NCBI GenBank assembly: GCA_024734555.1
Contig: JANPWX010000151.1
Span: 1,528,020-1,592,019 of the forward strand
Length of the DNA stretch: 64,000 nucleotides
Direction of reading: 5' to 3'
Source of the DNA: Trochalopteron elliotii
Lineage: Eukaryota > Chordata > Aves > Passeriformes > Leiothrichidae
The notes under the pieces were generated by a model. It saw only the letters and a list, made by a program, of their open reading frames with translations, ran no database searches and was not told the DNA's origin. Position 1 is the first letter of the stretch. Every line of letters starts with the position of its first letter. This document shows positions 50,677 through 62,728 of the stretch, piece by piece. The translations under genes and the position numbers were made by a program.

Positions 50677-53600
50677 ACAGTGTTTTACAGTTCACCTGTG
50701 ATTTGTGAGTGTGAAAATCTTTGGATCTGCCCTCTAGAAACTCCCCCCAGGTCTTCAGAAAGACATAAACTGTGACCACATTTTCCAGTCTGCCCTGGCT
50801 TCACATCTTGTCCAAATATCTCCACTGCTCACCTACCTAAGAAAGGCTATAATACTGCCTTTCAAATTACAACACCTCTTTTTTTTTTCTGGCAATAGTT
50901 ACAGGTCCTTGGAGAATGGCTGTGCTTGGCAGACAAACCACAGCACTGCCAGGCAAGACAGATATTCTTCCATCACAATATTGTCAAGCTGGTCTTCTCT
51001 CAAGAGAAATTTCCTAATATTAAGGGACATCACTGTGATGAAAGCTGAAAGTTTTAGTGTTTTCCTAAAGAGGAATAGCAAAAAAATGAAGGAAGTGGGA
51101 GACAATATGCCTACCCATGAGTGTTTGTGGGTTGTGCAGCTCAGGGGTCTGGTCTCTACATTTAATTAATAATATTGGTAGAGCCTCTGATTGATATCTT
51201 CACACAGACATTCTTCAAAGCAGCATTTAAAGCGCTGCTATAGCAAGGTCAGGGGCTATTTAAAGAGAAGCCAGATTTAAGTTTAAAAGACATAGCTGGT
51301 GAATAAGCAGGTCTCCCACACTTCAAGAATGGTAAGCTGCTACAGCTACAGACTAAAATGCATCCTTTCACCAGAAAACACAGCAGTGGTGTTCAGTGCT
51401 TCCCTCTGCTGCTGCATATTCCTGTGGCCTTGTTAGAATCACTGGCTCTGAAATCCCTTTGGATATCCCCTTACCTTCAGAAGGCAGGGGGAAGTATGCA
51501 GGAACATTGTTTTTTGCAAGAAATGTGAGTCCCCTCTGAAATTTATGCCTGGTCCTACACGTGTTCATTTTCCTCTTACTCTATTGAAGGTAGAGTTCAT
51601 TTGAAGGTAAAGGAAGCCAGATGTGACATTACCAATTGAAGTTGTATGTGGTTGACTGAGTACAGGTGGATTTGAAAGATCTAAAATCTGTCATTTATTT
51701 TTTTTCTCCTTTAACTTGCAACTTGAAGAAGTGCTTCCCACCTAGCCTATGTTTTGTGGCAAGGGCAGTCACTGAAAATGAAGAGGATTGGTAAGGCAAG
51801 GCAAGCACAAATAGCAATTACCACAGTCACACCATCCTTTGCCCCACACACCAAATAAATCTCTCTGCCCTCTGCCCCAGCTGTGGTCAAATTACTGTTT
51901 TCCCCAATAGCTCCATCAATAGGCAGAAAAAAAGCACCACAAGGAAATGTTGTTACCAGCAATTGCATCCTTCCTCTCTCTCTCTCTCCAAAATTTATTT
52001 TAAACCATTTTCCATGGGGCTTCCTTCCTGGCAAAATATTCAAGTACACTGAAGTTTAAACACCATGTCACTGAGGGATTTCAGACAGCCCCTAGGAAAA
52101 GGAGACAGGGCAGGAGAGGAACAGATGGTATCACCAAGTGGATTTTGTGGAGAGTAAAAGCAGCACACCAGCCTGAGCTGTGGTACTGTACCAGTGAGTT
52201 TAAACAGATAAACATCAAAGGAACCCATCTGGCCTTGAAGTGGGATCTGTCACTTGAGATTGTTACTATTTAACAGAGACCTTGGGGTCTTGGCCATGTT
52301 TATTATACTCATGTAATCCTTCCCCAGTTACGTTTTTTTGTTCCCCATCTAGTGACTAAGAGCTGCTGGAGGCAAAAGCAGATAGGAGAGCTGAGAGCTG
52401 CAGCCTCTGTCATTGGCAAGGAAATTAATTTCAGCCTGAATATCATCTTGCTGATTAACTGCCCTAGCAGGAAAATTGGAAAGGACTGTACTTAAACTAG
52501 ATATATAATGCTGCTCTGTGATTTCTGGAGTCCTGCTCTCTCAACATCCAATGGAAAAAGAGGAGGCAATGTGTCCTCTCTTCAAAATGCCTCTTTCTCA
52601 TAAAAATGAGAAGGGAATAATCACATTCAAGGAGTTTTGTTCTTCAAATTAGGCAGCAATTTCCAAACAGATGAGAAATCTGAGGGCATTCAAACAATGA
52701 TGGAATTGGACATCAATACCAGGGGAAGAGGGTTGGGATTTTCTAATTTTCAGGTACTGATGTGCTATAGGAGTAGGAAAAAATAAGAAACACAATGGGC
52801 ATTGCTGTAGGGAGAAGCTTTATGCCCACATGGAGCTCAAGAGGTCTTGAGACTAAGAATAGATTTCATCCTGTTCTGCCTCCCCCTCACTGGGAATTCT
52901 CCTTCCACCCACTCCTATCCATGGTGATGGGAAGTGGGAGGTATTGGGAAGCATGCAGCACTTTGCTGATTAAATATTTTGGGGCCATCACAAAAATGGT
53001 CAGGAAGGAGGATTGGTTTGGGGCAGAAACTGTGAGGGTGTTTTGATGATTAGGAGTGTCCCTTTTGACGTTTTCCCTTGGAGCTGATGCAGGGTTTCCT
53101 TGGTGAAGAGGTGAAAAGATTACAAGTTTTTGTGGGCGATGAAACTCTCTAACAATGGAGTGGTGGGAGGATGGGACAAATTATTCAGGCAAAGAAATAC
53201 TTGTTCCCTTTGTATTCAGAGGTAGTTTATCCTTCACCTCTTCCCTTCAACAACCACAATTCCAATCCCTTGCTTATCTGTAACCATTTGTAGAAAAGGC
53301 AGAAGGTGTATTATTTTGCTTTTTTTCAAATAAATTAAATGCCAAGCTTGAAAAACGTGGAGAGGAATAAGAGAATTAGAAAGGCTGCAGCTCAAAGTAG
53401 CAATTTGATCTACAATAGTAAAACAAGTCTTTAAAAAGGTTAAAAGATTAAAAGGGTCAAAATTAAAAGTGTTGAAATCACCAGCTGTGAGTGCAATTGA
53501 ACTGAGGAACTTTTTTTTTCTAAGTAGGAAAACCTGGGATTTAAAGTTTTCTTCCATCTTTCAGAATGAGAAACATCAGCAAAAATTCACAAGATGGCAG

Positions 53601-53930
53601 AATTTATCTGTCATCAACCTCTTAATCTTAATTAAGGGATTACCTAGATAATTTTTTTTTAATATTCATACAGATTTAAAAACAAACGCATTTCCTTGCA
53701 GTTAAGCCCATTCAGGCAACTGACTTTACCCAAAAGCTTTGGGCTGCTTTCTCCTTTTCCTCCTGGTTCCCAAAGAGCAGTTTAATTTCCCTGCCTTGCA
53801 AACCATTAAAAAAAGGGTATTTGTCAGAGGAGCAGGATGGACAGCAATGTGGAATAAAGCCTTCACCCACCCAAAAGTTTCCAACATCCCCATGTGGACA
53901 ATACCTTGAAAAACAAACTGTTGGTACTCA

Positions 53931-54107
<177 letters not shown>

Positions 54108-54302
54108 TTAGCGTGAGGGATAAATCACAGAGCAGGATGTTTTGTTTTGTGCTGGCCCACCCCTGTTTTAATCCAGCTCAGTGACTGCCACCAGGGCACA
54201 GCTCCCACTCCTGGATGGCCAGAGGGCTTTGCTCCTCTGTTGGGGAAGATGAATCAGGGAAACCTTATAAATATGATTGCTTAGCAAAAGATTCTCAAAA
54301 TA

Positions 54303-54957
54303 TGAAACTTATAATTGAAATAGAAATGAAAGCTTGCTTTGAGTTGTAGGACACTGAGCCTTAGTTACTATATAACCTGAAAACAACAGCTCAGACAGCT
54401 GAAGGAGAATCCCTTTGGATTGAACAATACCCTTCTTCTGCTGGCTAAGGGATCCAAAGGTCAATGTAGCAAAAGACAACAGTCTAAAGAGTAGTTTTTA
54501 GAGTTTAAAATATAACACAGTATGGTAATGTAGTAGTTCTTACAGGCTGTATGTAGATTCTATAGGATTTTGTGTCTTGTACTGGTTGGTTAGTGTAAAT
54601 TAGAATATTCAACACAAAAGATGTATTGTAACAAGGACCTCACTCTCTCTGGCTCCCTTTCCCTCTCCAGCTCTCTCTTAGCTCTTTTCCCCTGCACTCT
54701 GACCCTTGCCACCTCTCTCTGGCTCTCTTTCTCCCTCCTCTCTCCTCTCTTACCCTCTTGTTCTCTCTCTCCCTCTCTCTTTGGGACTTCCCCTCAGCCC
54801 AGGCTGGTGGCTGAAGGCAAAAGGCCCCTTTTCCCCACCACCCTTGCAACAAACCCACGTGTTCTAGAATGTCTCAGCTCTGCAGAGTTTCCTCTCCCTG
54901 CCGTCCACGGATGTTCCTACACTCCTCAGTCTTGCAGGGCCTGCAGTCACTCTGACA
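54303..54957 (+). mobile_element. Possible LTR-like element with pyrimidine-rich block
   Basis: The stretch from tgaaacttataattgaaata through tcttgtactggttggttagt to a CT-rich block and a short unique tail has the feel of an avian ERV LTR. I could not find matching terminal repeats or a target duplication. Treat as a candidate only; ends are arbitrary. Confidence 0.3.
54638..54782. repeat. CT-rich low-complexity tract, 145 bp
   Basis: The plus strand is dominated by ctctct and ccctct motifs with scattered other bases. The transcript carries the purine-rich complement. Such tracts can form triplex DNA. It may be part of the LTR-like candidate that surrounds it. Confidence 0.85.
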
Positions 54958-56712
54958 GTAAATTTTAGTTAGATTCTCAAATTTGCTGCCCTTGCCTTGG
55001 CAGGGAGTGACCCCTGAACTGGCTTGTGCAAAGCAGGACTGGGGGAGAAGGTCAGGGAGGAAATTCCCAGCCCTCAGGGCAAATATTATCAGCCATCAAG
55101 AATGAACTTGAGGAACAGGAATGAACTGCATCCTTTTCTGCCTCTGGAGGGGAAACGATGCTGTGTGCAATGCTATGGGGAGAGATGGGGAAAATGAAGA
55201 GGAGCCCACCTGGGAGTGATGTGTGTGTGTGTCAAACTGAGCCTTCTTTGGGATTCCCTGCTCTGTTGCTGGGGGATAAGTAGGCTGAAGATTGGTGGTA
55301 TGTGATTCACAGATCAGGCTGACTAACGCCGGAGGGTTTTAGTCATCCTGTCAGAATTGCACATATCCCTGAGAAATGCAGGCTGCAATTAAGCATATCC
55401 AAACAAAGGCACTTCCAGTTACAGCACAGCCTGATTTAGGACAAGAAAACAGGTTTTGGAGTCAGTACACAGGCTCACCATCTCTCATTTTTGGGGGATT
55501 TTAGCCCCAGTGTAGGATAAGTTTAGCAGTATTGCAGAAATGGAAGGGATCTCCAGCTAAGTAGGAGGGAAACTGCAGCATTAGGTAATCACTACACAAG
55601 TGCTGCGTGGCAAGCTGAGTGGGAGATAAGTGCACGAAAACCAGATGACAGCAAAAGGAGACCAAGTCCCTGCAAGGTTAAACTACAAAGTCATTAAAAG
55701 TTCACACTGAAGAAATAAAATCCGAGATAAATACAAATTAAAACGTCCTAGGCATTCCTGTCATATCTTAAAGGATACCCAGCACAACAGTCAGACAGGT
55801 CACTATTTTTCTTTTCAGCTCCAAATTGCAACTGCCCTGTTTCTCTGTCCAGCTGAATGCACGTGTGACATTTTCATATTATACAGCAACATAGAATGAG
55901 CAGGATTACAAAAAAATTAATTCCATCATTTGACAGCTGCCCATTTGAATACCTTCCATTCAGCTCCAGGTAATTAACAAATCACTAGAAGGCTGCAGAA
56001 CAAAACAAAAAAAAAAAGCAATTGCCAGTTCATTAGCATATTTACGTTAATGTGATACTCTGAATGACTGAGAAACTCCATCTGACAGCAGCAGGCACAA
56101 GTTTGTGCTTTAAAATATTGCTGGCTTCCCTCAGACAATGCTTTTTCCCAATGCCTGCAGTATCCCCCAGTGCTCAGTACAAGGAATACCTAAAAAAAGG
56201 AAAAGTGTCATTCTGCAGTTATCTGATCCAGCAGTAAAGCTTTGGAGCACACCCACAGCAGAGGATTTGTCTGTCCTCGTCCCAGATGGAGACACAGCAG
56301 CACACTGAGGATTTCCCTTCCCTTGAACTCACAAAAGGAAACAACAGCACACAATGCTGTGCTCCCAGCTCTACAAATAGTAACTGCTTGCAGCCAGGAG
56401 TCCAAGCAGGGGCTTGAGCACAGGAAAGAGCTCCATGATGGCCTGCATGCTCCCTTCTCCTCCTCCTCCCACTACAGCTGAGAACTGATACACAAATCAC
56501 AGCCAAACAGACCCAAATGATCCATCTTCACACACGCAGCTGTAAAGCAGGACCAGCTGCAGTGAAACCTCTCAAACAAAACCTAAAAAGAAATGCAAAA
56601 TGAGCCCACTGATGGGAAGTCCATGTGCTCTTCCCTGCTGCCCTGCACCTTTGTGGCTCTGCCCACATGGCCCAACCCCACACAGACAGCTCATGGCAGC
56701 TCTGCCTCATGG

Positions 56713-57162
56713 TGATGCATTAAGCTTTAGTTTTTATATTTGCAGATTCTGTGCTGCCTGGGAGTGTAGTTCTGAGCATCATATCAAGTGCTAGTCAGCT
56801 CTCTTCACAGAGCAGGGGCACAAAACAAATCCTTTTCCTGCTGCACACCAAGGACAACTTTCAGCCCCAAAAGCACAAACAAGGGTGGGCTGGAGGGAGG
56901 AACAAGAAGGATGGGACCTCACAGCCTGCAGCTGGAATTGGACAATTAAACCCCAAGATGCAAATGGACCAAAACTTATAAAAATGTAAGATCTTGTGAC
57001 CAGCCAGCCATTTTTTTGTGACTATTCTTGGTCCACCTTGGGTGTAGCCTTGGTCGAGCTCCTGTCCTGCCCAAGGTGGACCCTGGAGGCCTTTCAATAA
57101 ATATTTACTTTATTCTCTAGCTCTGCCCAGTCTCTGTTTCAGGTCAGCCTTTCAAGGCATCA
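56713..57162 (+). mobile_element. Solo LTR, 450 bp, with 4-bp target duplication
   Basis: The ends are TGATGC and GCATCA (perfect 6-bp inverted), flanked on both sides by atgg, a 4-bp target duplication. Inside are a TATA-like cttataaaaatg near 56978, a polyadenylation signal caataaatat near 57099 and a U5-like tail ending in caggtcagcctttcaaggca. A 13-bp hairpin (57030-57042 with 57070-57082, ggtccaccttggg) lies between TATA and polyA signal. This is a complete solo LTR left by recombination of a provirus. A 4-bp duplication suits gammaretrovirus-like elements. Confidence 0.85.
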
Positions 57163-57599
57163 ATGGAGCAATGCCACTTGTCTGAAAGGACAAGATAAAA
57201 CCTGTGCAGAGATTGAGGAAAGATGAAAATGGGCTCTGAGGGGGAAGAACCTGCCCTGAACTGAGGATGGGAGTAGGGAGTGATGTGCCTGAGATGAACA
57301 TGGCCTCACTAGTGCCAAGTGAACACCTCTGAGGAGGGAAACAAAGATTTCTCTTGTGGCAACCCAACCCTATAATTAGTCTTTCTCACTCCCTGTTTCA
57401 ACCAGGGGCTTTGCACAGTTGTGGGCTGGCTCTTTTTGCCTCCCACAAAGAGGGGAGGATGCTCCTCATCCTGCCTTTGAGGCTTCCCTGCACTCTCAGA
57501 TCACCTCCCTCCATAAACACACACAGGCTCATGACAAAGTGATGCAGCCCTGATAAAATCTTGCATGGGGCCAGAATGAAATAAGCCCCCTGAAGATGT

Positions 57600-58020
57600 A
57601 TCAAGTCTGAGGGTTGAACTGCACCTTCTCAGAGTGACTTAATGATAGCGAGACAACTTCTCTGGACATGCTTTGTAAAAGAAAAGGGTTTAATAATGAC
57701 AAAAATAATAAACAGTATGAAACAAAAGAAATACAAGTCGAACACAGTGCAGAGAACACTCTTACACTGCTAAGGCAGTCCAAAAAAGCAATTGAGCAGC
57801 TCTGTGCAGTCTTTTTTGTACTTGATGGTCCAGGTGGGTTATTTAGCTCCTTGCCCAGTGAAACTGGCAACAGGCTTTGAGGTGCATTTCCAAAACCCAA
57901 TCAGTCCTCTGTGCTGTCTCTGGGCCAATTACAATGAGAAGGTTATGGAAAAATCTAGTTTAACTTCCTGACCCGTTTAGAGGCAAACTGAAACTGTTTT
58001 CCTTATATAGAATCATTTCC
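57600..58020 (-). mobile_element. Possible LTR-like fragment
   Basis: Read on the minus strand there is a TATA-like atataagg near 58005. Downstream is a T-rich part with tattaaaccctttt, followed by a unique tail, giving an LTR-like order. Parts resemble the candidate at 15790. No clear ends or target duplication are seen. Confidence 0.3.
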
Positions 58021-58293
58021 TTGAGTGTGGAAATGTATTGCAAAACTAAAACCTCTTTCAGTAGCCACAGCTGGGATGGCACAAGGGGATGTGGAGGAGC
58101 CACGTGCCCATCCAAGAGCTGCAGGTGCCACCAGGAGCAGGAGGGCAGAGCAGGTGAGGTGGAAGGGCTGAGGCAATGGAACAGCAAACACTGTTCCTGC
58201 CCTCGCTTCATTGAAATACATGTGCTAATGCCAGAGAAAGAAATCCATGGAAGAAAAGATTTGGGAAAATTCTGGAACTGTTGGAGGGGCTGA

Positions 58294-58549
58294 CAGCTGC
58301 TCTGTGAGCCAGAAAGAGTTAATTGATAAGATCTGTGTGTACCCCTGGAAGGAATTTCTACCAAGGCCATTGACTTGGAAACCAAGAAGGAAAAAATAAA
58401 AAAAAAACACCTACAACTAGAAAAAGTATTTTTAAAAAAGTTTTATAAATAAAAGCAGTAGTAAAAACTACTCTATACCAATAAATACTGTATTAATTTA
58501 TTGTAACCAGTAAATAAATATTAACTCTTTCTGGCTCACAGACCAGCTG
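58294..58549. repeat. 256-bp block flanked by 29-bp inverted repeats
   Basis: The left end (cagctgctctgtgagcc then agaaagagttaa) is repeated inverted at 58521-58549 with one mismatch in 29. The interior is AT-rich and non-coding. Long terminal inverted repeats suggest a MITE-like element, but no target duplication was found. It is immediately followed by a second, direct copy of its interior. Confidence 0.75.
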
Positions 58550-58840
58550 TTAGCCAGAAAGAGTTAATTGATAAGATCCGTGTGTACCCCTGGAAGGAAT
58601 TTCTACAGAGGGCATTGACATGGAAACCAAGAAGGAAAAAATAAACAAAAAACACCTTCAACTAGAAAAAATATTTTTAAAAAGTTTTATAAATATTAAC
58701 TAAAAGCAGTAGTAAAAGCTACTCTATTCCAATAAACACTATATTATATTAGTATAGTATATTGTTTAGCATTATATAGTACAGTATTAGTATACTATAT
58801 AATTTATATATTTATCGTAACCAATAAATAAATATAAACT
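58307..58840. repeat. Two tandem units of about 245-285 bp
   Basis: agccagaaagagttaattga starts at 58307 and again at 58552. Both units continue through gtgtacccctggaaggaatt, gaaaccaagaaggaaaaaat and a tail with gtaacca(g/a)taaataaata. The second unit has extra ta-rich sequence (58740-58810). The junction forms a 16-bp perfect hairpin (58521-58536 with 58552-58567). Confidence 0.88.
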
Positions 58841-59185
58841 ATATAAAAATATACAAAAAACACCATACCCCCATAATAAACAAAATCCTAAACTTTCACT
58901 ACATCCCTCTATATGTCGTAGCCACCCCAACAACAACATAGAACAATTTATTTTTTTTTAATTACTGTTTTAAAAATATTTAGTGCTGCACAGAGCAGAC
59001 ATTACATCAACAACCAACACATTCCACCTGGCTGGGTTTAGGAGCCTCATACCTTTTCTGTCTCTAAAGATGCCTGTGGGACTACAGACACTTTTTGTTA
59101 TTGTAATAAATGCTGCTTGTTGAACCGTGCTGCTATGGGGGTAATAATATGCCAAAGTATTGCACACACATGCATGTGTATACAC

Positions 59186-59228
59186 CTGTACATTGATATA
59201 TACATATATATGATATATGCATATATAC
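59186..59228. repeat. AT dinucleotide-type microsatellite
   Basis: An alternating stretch of tatata/catata motifs (tatatacatatatatgatat). Low complexity, no function suggested. Confidence 0.8.
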
Positions 59229-60758
59229 AGCTACAAGCTGTGTGAATAAATTCCTTACAGTGCTTCAGCTAAGGTGGAGAGATCCATTAAAAAATAAAAT
59301 TCTATAAATGCGTCTGAAATTAACATAAGATACAGAATGTCGAGCAGAGGATGGATTTTATGATCCTCTGCACTTAAATTAATGATTTCAGGGTCTAAAA
59401 CTGAAGGAAAAATACTGCTGAAATTAAACAGTGCAGCTGCTCCAAGACCATTTCAGAGAGCTACTCCTGCTCAAGATTCGAGAAGAATTTGAAAAGTCTA
59501 CTAAATAATTTGTGTCCCCTTTTCCTCCTGTACCATAAAACTAAAGAGCCTTTATGAACAGAGCATAACTCAGTAATGACATAGCACAACTGAGTTCCCT
59601 GGAGTGGGGACTGCAGCCCCAGTCCTGATGCCACCTTGCCCACTGAGGGCAGAGATGTGACACAGCCACTTCCAGCCTCAGGTTAGAGGTGACAGGACCC
59701 TCTGTCCCCCTCAGCAGCCACAGAAGGATGGATTTGTCTCTGCTGAATGGGGATCTGCACTTCTGATTGCTCATTTGAAGCTTGGCTCCCAACAGATGAG
59801 GTGGACCTCACTCAGACCCAGTGTTTCACTCTCCCAAGGGACACAACACTGCAAAGTATCCATCATCCCAACTCCTCTGGGAAGATAATTTGGTACAATT
59901 TTAGAAGAAGCCAAGCTGGATAAATATTGGTATTTCTCTCTGAGAGAGTTCCCTGCTGCCAGGGAGGGAGGGAGCTGAGCACTACCTTTATGGCACTGAA
60001 AGGAGAGAGCAAAGCACTGCCTCTTGAAACACAAACCACTGCATCAAAAGGGAGGGAACTTTGGAGCTTCAAGAAATTAGGAACAGTATTTTTTTTATTT
60101 GTCTCTTAGAAATGGGAACCCTGGTTGTGTGACTGAGGCACATGAGGCATACTGCAGGCTGCAGGATTACAAAGAAAGAGCTTCCCCCTCGGATAATAGG
60201 GACATAAATGTTTTGAAGACCAAAGCAAAAACACCAGAAAAATATGACTTGATGAAGATGAAGGATGAAAGTTTTAGATAGCAGAACAGTCCCTGGAGCA
60301 CACATGTTCTGGGGCTGGCTGTAGTCCTACTTGACTTTCTTTTGGGGTTTTTTGGTGGATATGGGATATGAGCATCAGCTACCTTAGCTGATAGATTAAC
60401 CAGCTCTAACACTGCCAAGAAGCAACCTGTACATCATCTTACTCATCACAAATAAACTAATATTAACTTACTGTTAAGGCTCTAAGATACATTACCAAAA
60501 GAGGATTACTGTATTATATATGACACCTCTCTAATCCCATGTATCTCCCAAAAAGTCACAGGTTTGGTTTTGTTTATAAACTGTAGCTAATGTCATCTTG
60601 GGTTCATAAAAGGAGCTTGAAGACATGAAATCCAAGGAAATTATTCCAGGGTGCCTTAAGGCTTTTCTCCTGTCAGAAAGTGAGTAGACCAGTTTCTGAG
60701 GAATGGTCATCAGAATGATTCACTGTATCTTGATATCTTGATCCCAGCTCTCTAAACT

Positions 60759-60780
60759 CCATCCATCCATCCATCCATCC
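60759..60780. repeat. (CCAT)n microsatellite
   Basis: Five and a half perfect units of ccat, followed by a C-rich run. Probably length-variable. Confidence 0.95.
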
Positions 60781-62494
60781 CCCCACCCACACTGCTTGGT
60801 TATAATATTTTCTTTGCAAGAAAGAATAAATCACAACCAGGTTCTTGCATTTCACGCTCACTGTTTGAAAGCATTTACAATCTAAAATTCGGTCCCTAAA
60901 TGTTCTCTCTGACTTTTCTCTCTCCTTGCACTCTGATCAGCTCATTACAAACCACGTTTCACAAACTACAGCTTCTGTGTTTGAAATAATGAGTCACAAG
61001 CACTGTGCAGTCAGAACCTTAATGGGGCTGCTTGTTTGACCTCAGCTACATCTGAGCCTGCATTATTATTCCCCACAGCTTCCTTAAACACAAGAAATGC
61101 ATCTCTTCAGTAATGCAAATACCCAGATATCCAAGGGAAGCAGGAGTATTTTAAGGGCCTCTGTCATATAGAATGTTTTGGCAATGCTTAAGGAAATAGG
61201 CTCTGAAAGACAGGAATCAGAGTGGAAGCACTCAGACCTTCCTCCAGCAGGGAAAACAATCTTTTCTGATGGTCAGGAAGAAGATTGAACTGGGAAAGAC
61301 ATCCCAGAGACTCCATGAAAAAAAGGTTCCATGATTCTTGGATTACAGGTTATCATCACATCTGGGATAAGGACATCCTCACTAACCTGGAGACTACTGC
61401 TAACCTGAATAACTGTGCCCTTCAGTGAGGAACAGCCACACGTGTGCACTGAGGGGATCAATTCAATAAAGAAGTTTAAAGACAGCTTTGTTGACAGTGA
61501 GTTGCTTCTGAGTATACTTACTTACTGAGGAGACATTTTCAGCTAAGTGCCCATGAAAATATACAAGCACATGAGGGAACAAAACATACAGGACAGAACA
61601 TGTTTGGATAAATTTTTTTCCAATTTCTCCATAAAACTACTGACACTGCAGAAACAAGTGGTCATATCCATTTAATAGAGAGAAAGGGATGATAATATGT
61701 CACACTGCTGAACATAACTCCATTTGCTGCTATTTCTGGTCCTAAAACACAGCATCCCTTCTATACGTCCCCCAAAAGGAACTTCCCCAAAATCAGAGCA
61801 GAAGATCACTATCTGATTTTACCTGACAAAACAAGCCCAAAGAGGAAAGTGGGTGACCACCACTGAACTAAAGATTAATCCATCGTTTTAATAAACAGAA
61901 ATCAGAGGGGCTTCTGAAATGTTGGATTTCCAAATATGACCAGCACTGCCTTCTCTCCACTCCAGCCAAAGGCAGTGTCAGGCTTTCAAATGAGCAGAGG
62001 AAATTCACACCAAGCACTGCAGAAATACCAATTTTTAATTAAACCCTGGTAAATGAGGGATTTGCTTTAAAGGTGTCCAACACAAGAGTAAATGGAATAG
62101 AGAATTGTCACTAATCTGAAAGAAGCAATTATAAAACAGGAATATAGTGCAAGCCAGCCTGCAGTACTTAATGATAATTCACAACGAGCCCACGATGTAT
62201 TTAAAGAACTTCCCCTGAAATGAATAGAAGAGAGAACATAAATAGCTTTACATTATTACAGGCCTCATACACATGCCCTATATTCAGGGGTTCCTTGGCA
62301 AATCAATGAATCCTTCATGCAAAACTCTTCTGCAGAACTTAGTCTGTAAGATCCTTGGTTTTTTAGAGCACTTTGGCAAGGATCAAGTCAAATTTATTAA
62401 CAGGTTGAATTTATTTACAGGTTTATTTACAGGTTTTGAAGTTATGGTGTGTGTCAGAGTCCAGTTGTAATGCAGAGCCAAGGTGGATGGGGGT

Positions 62495-62728
62495 TGTCCT
62501 GGTTTAGGACAGATTTGGGAGGGCAAATTTGGGAGGAAACTTCCAAAGGGGTCTCTCCAGAAAGAGGATTCAAGCAGACCCTCCCCCAAACCCAAAATCT
62601 CTTTTTGGTTTGGGAAAAGATTTCCTTGGAGAAAAGTGGCAAAACACTGTTTATTTAACAAGCAAAGTATTCACAAGCATAACAAATGGTGATTAGGGAT
62701 AGAAGCATCATAAAGTCACCCTAGGACA
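62495..62728 (-). mobile_element. Short solo LTR, 234 bp, with 5-bp target duplication
   Basis: The plus-strand ends are TGTCCT and AGGACA (perfect 6-bp inverted), bounded on each side by ggggt, a 5-bp target duplication. On the minus strand a polyadenylation signal (ttaaataaacag) sits near the middle and the element ends ctaaaccaggaca, a familiar end of bird ERVL-type LTRs. The 5-bp duplication agrees with that class. No viral genes are attached. Confidence 0.85.

Noticed and set aside
52360..52640. Conserved non-coding enhancer in intron 4
   Set aside because: Motif content is suggestive but cannot be judged without alignment to other species.
58850..58950. Possible mitochondrial insert (C/A-rich text such as ccatacccccataataaac)
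   Set aside because: Only composition suggests it; no recognisable mitochondrial gene could be read.
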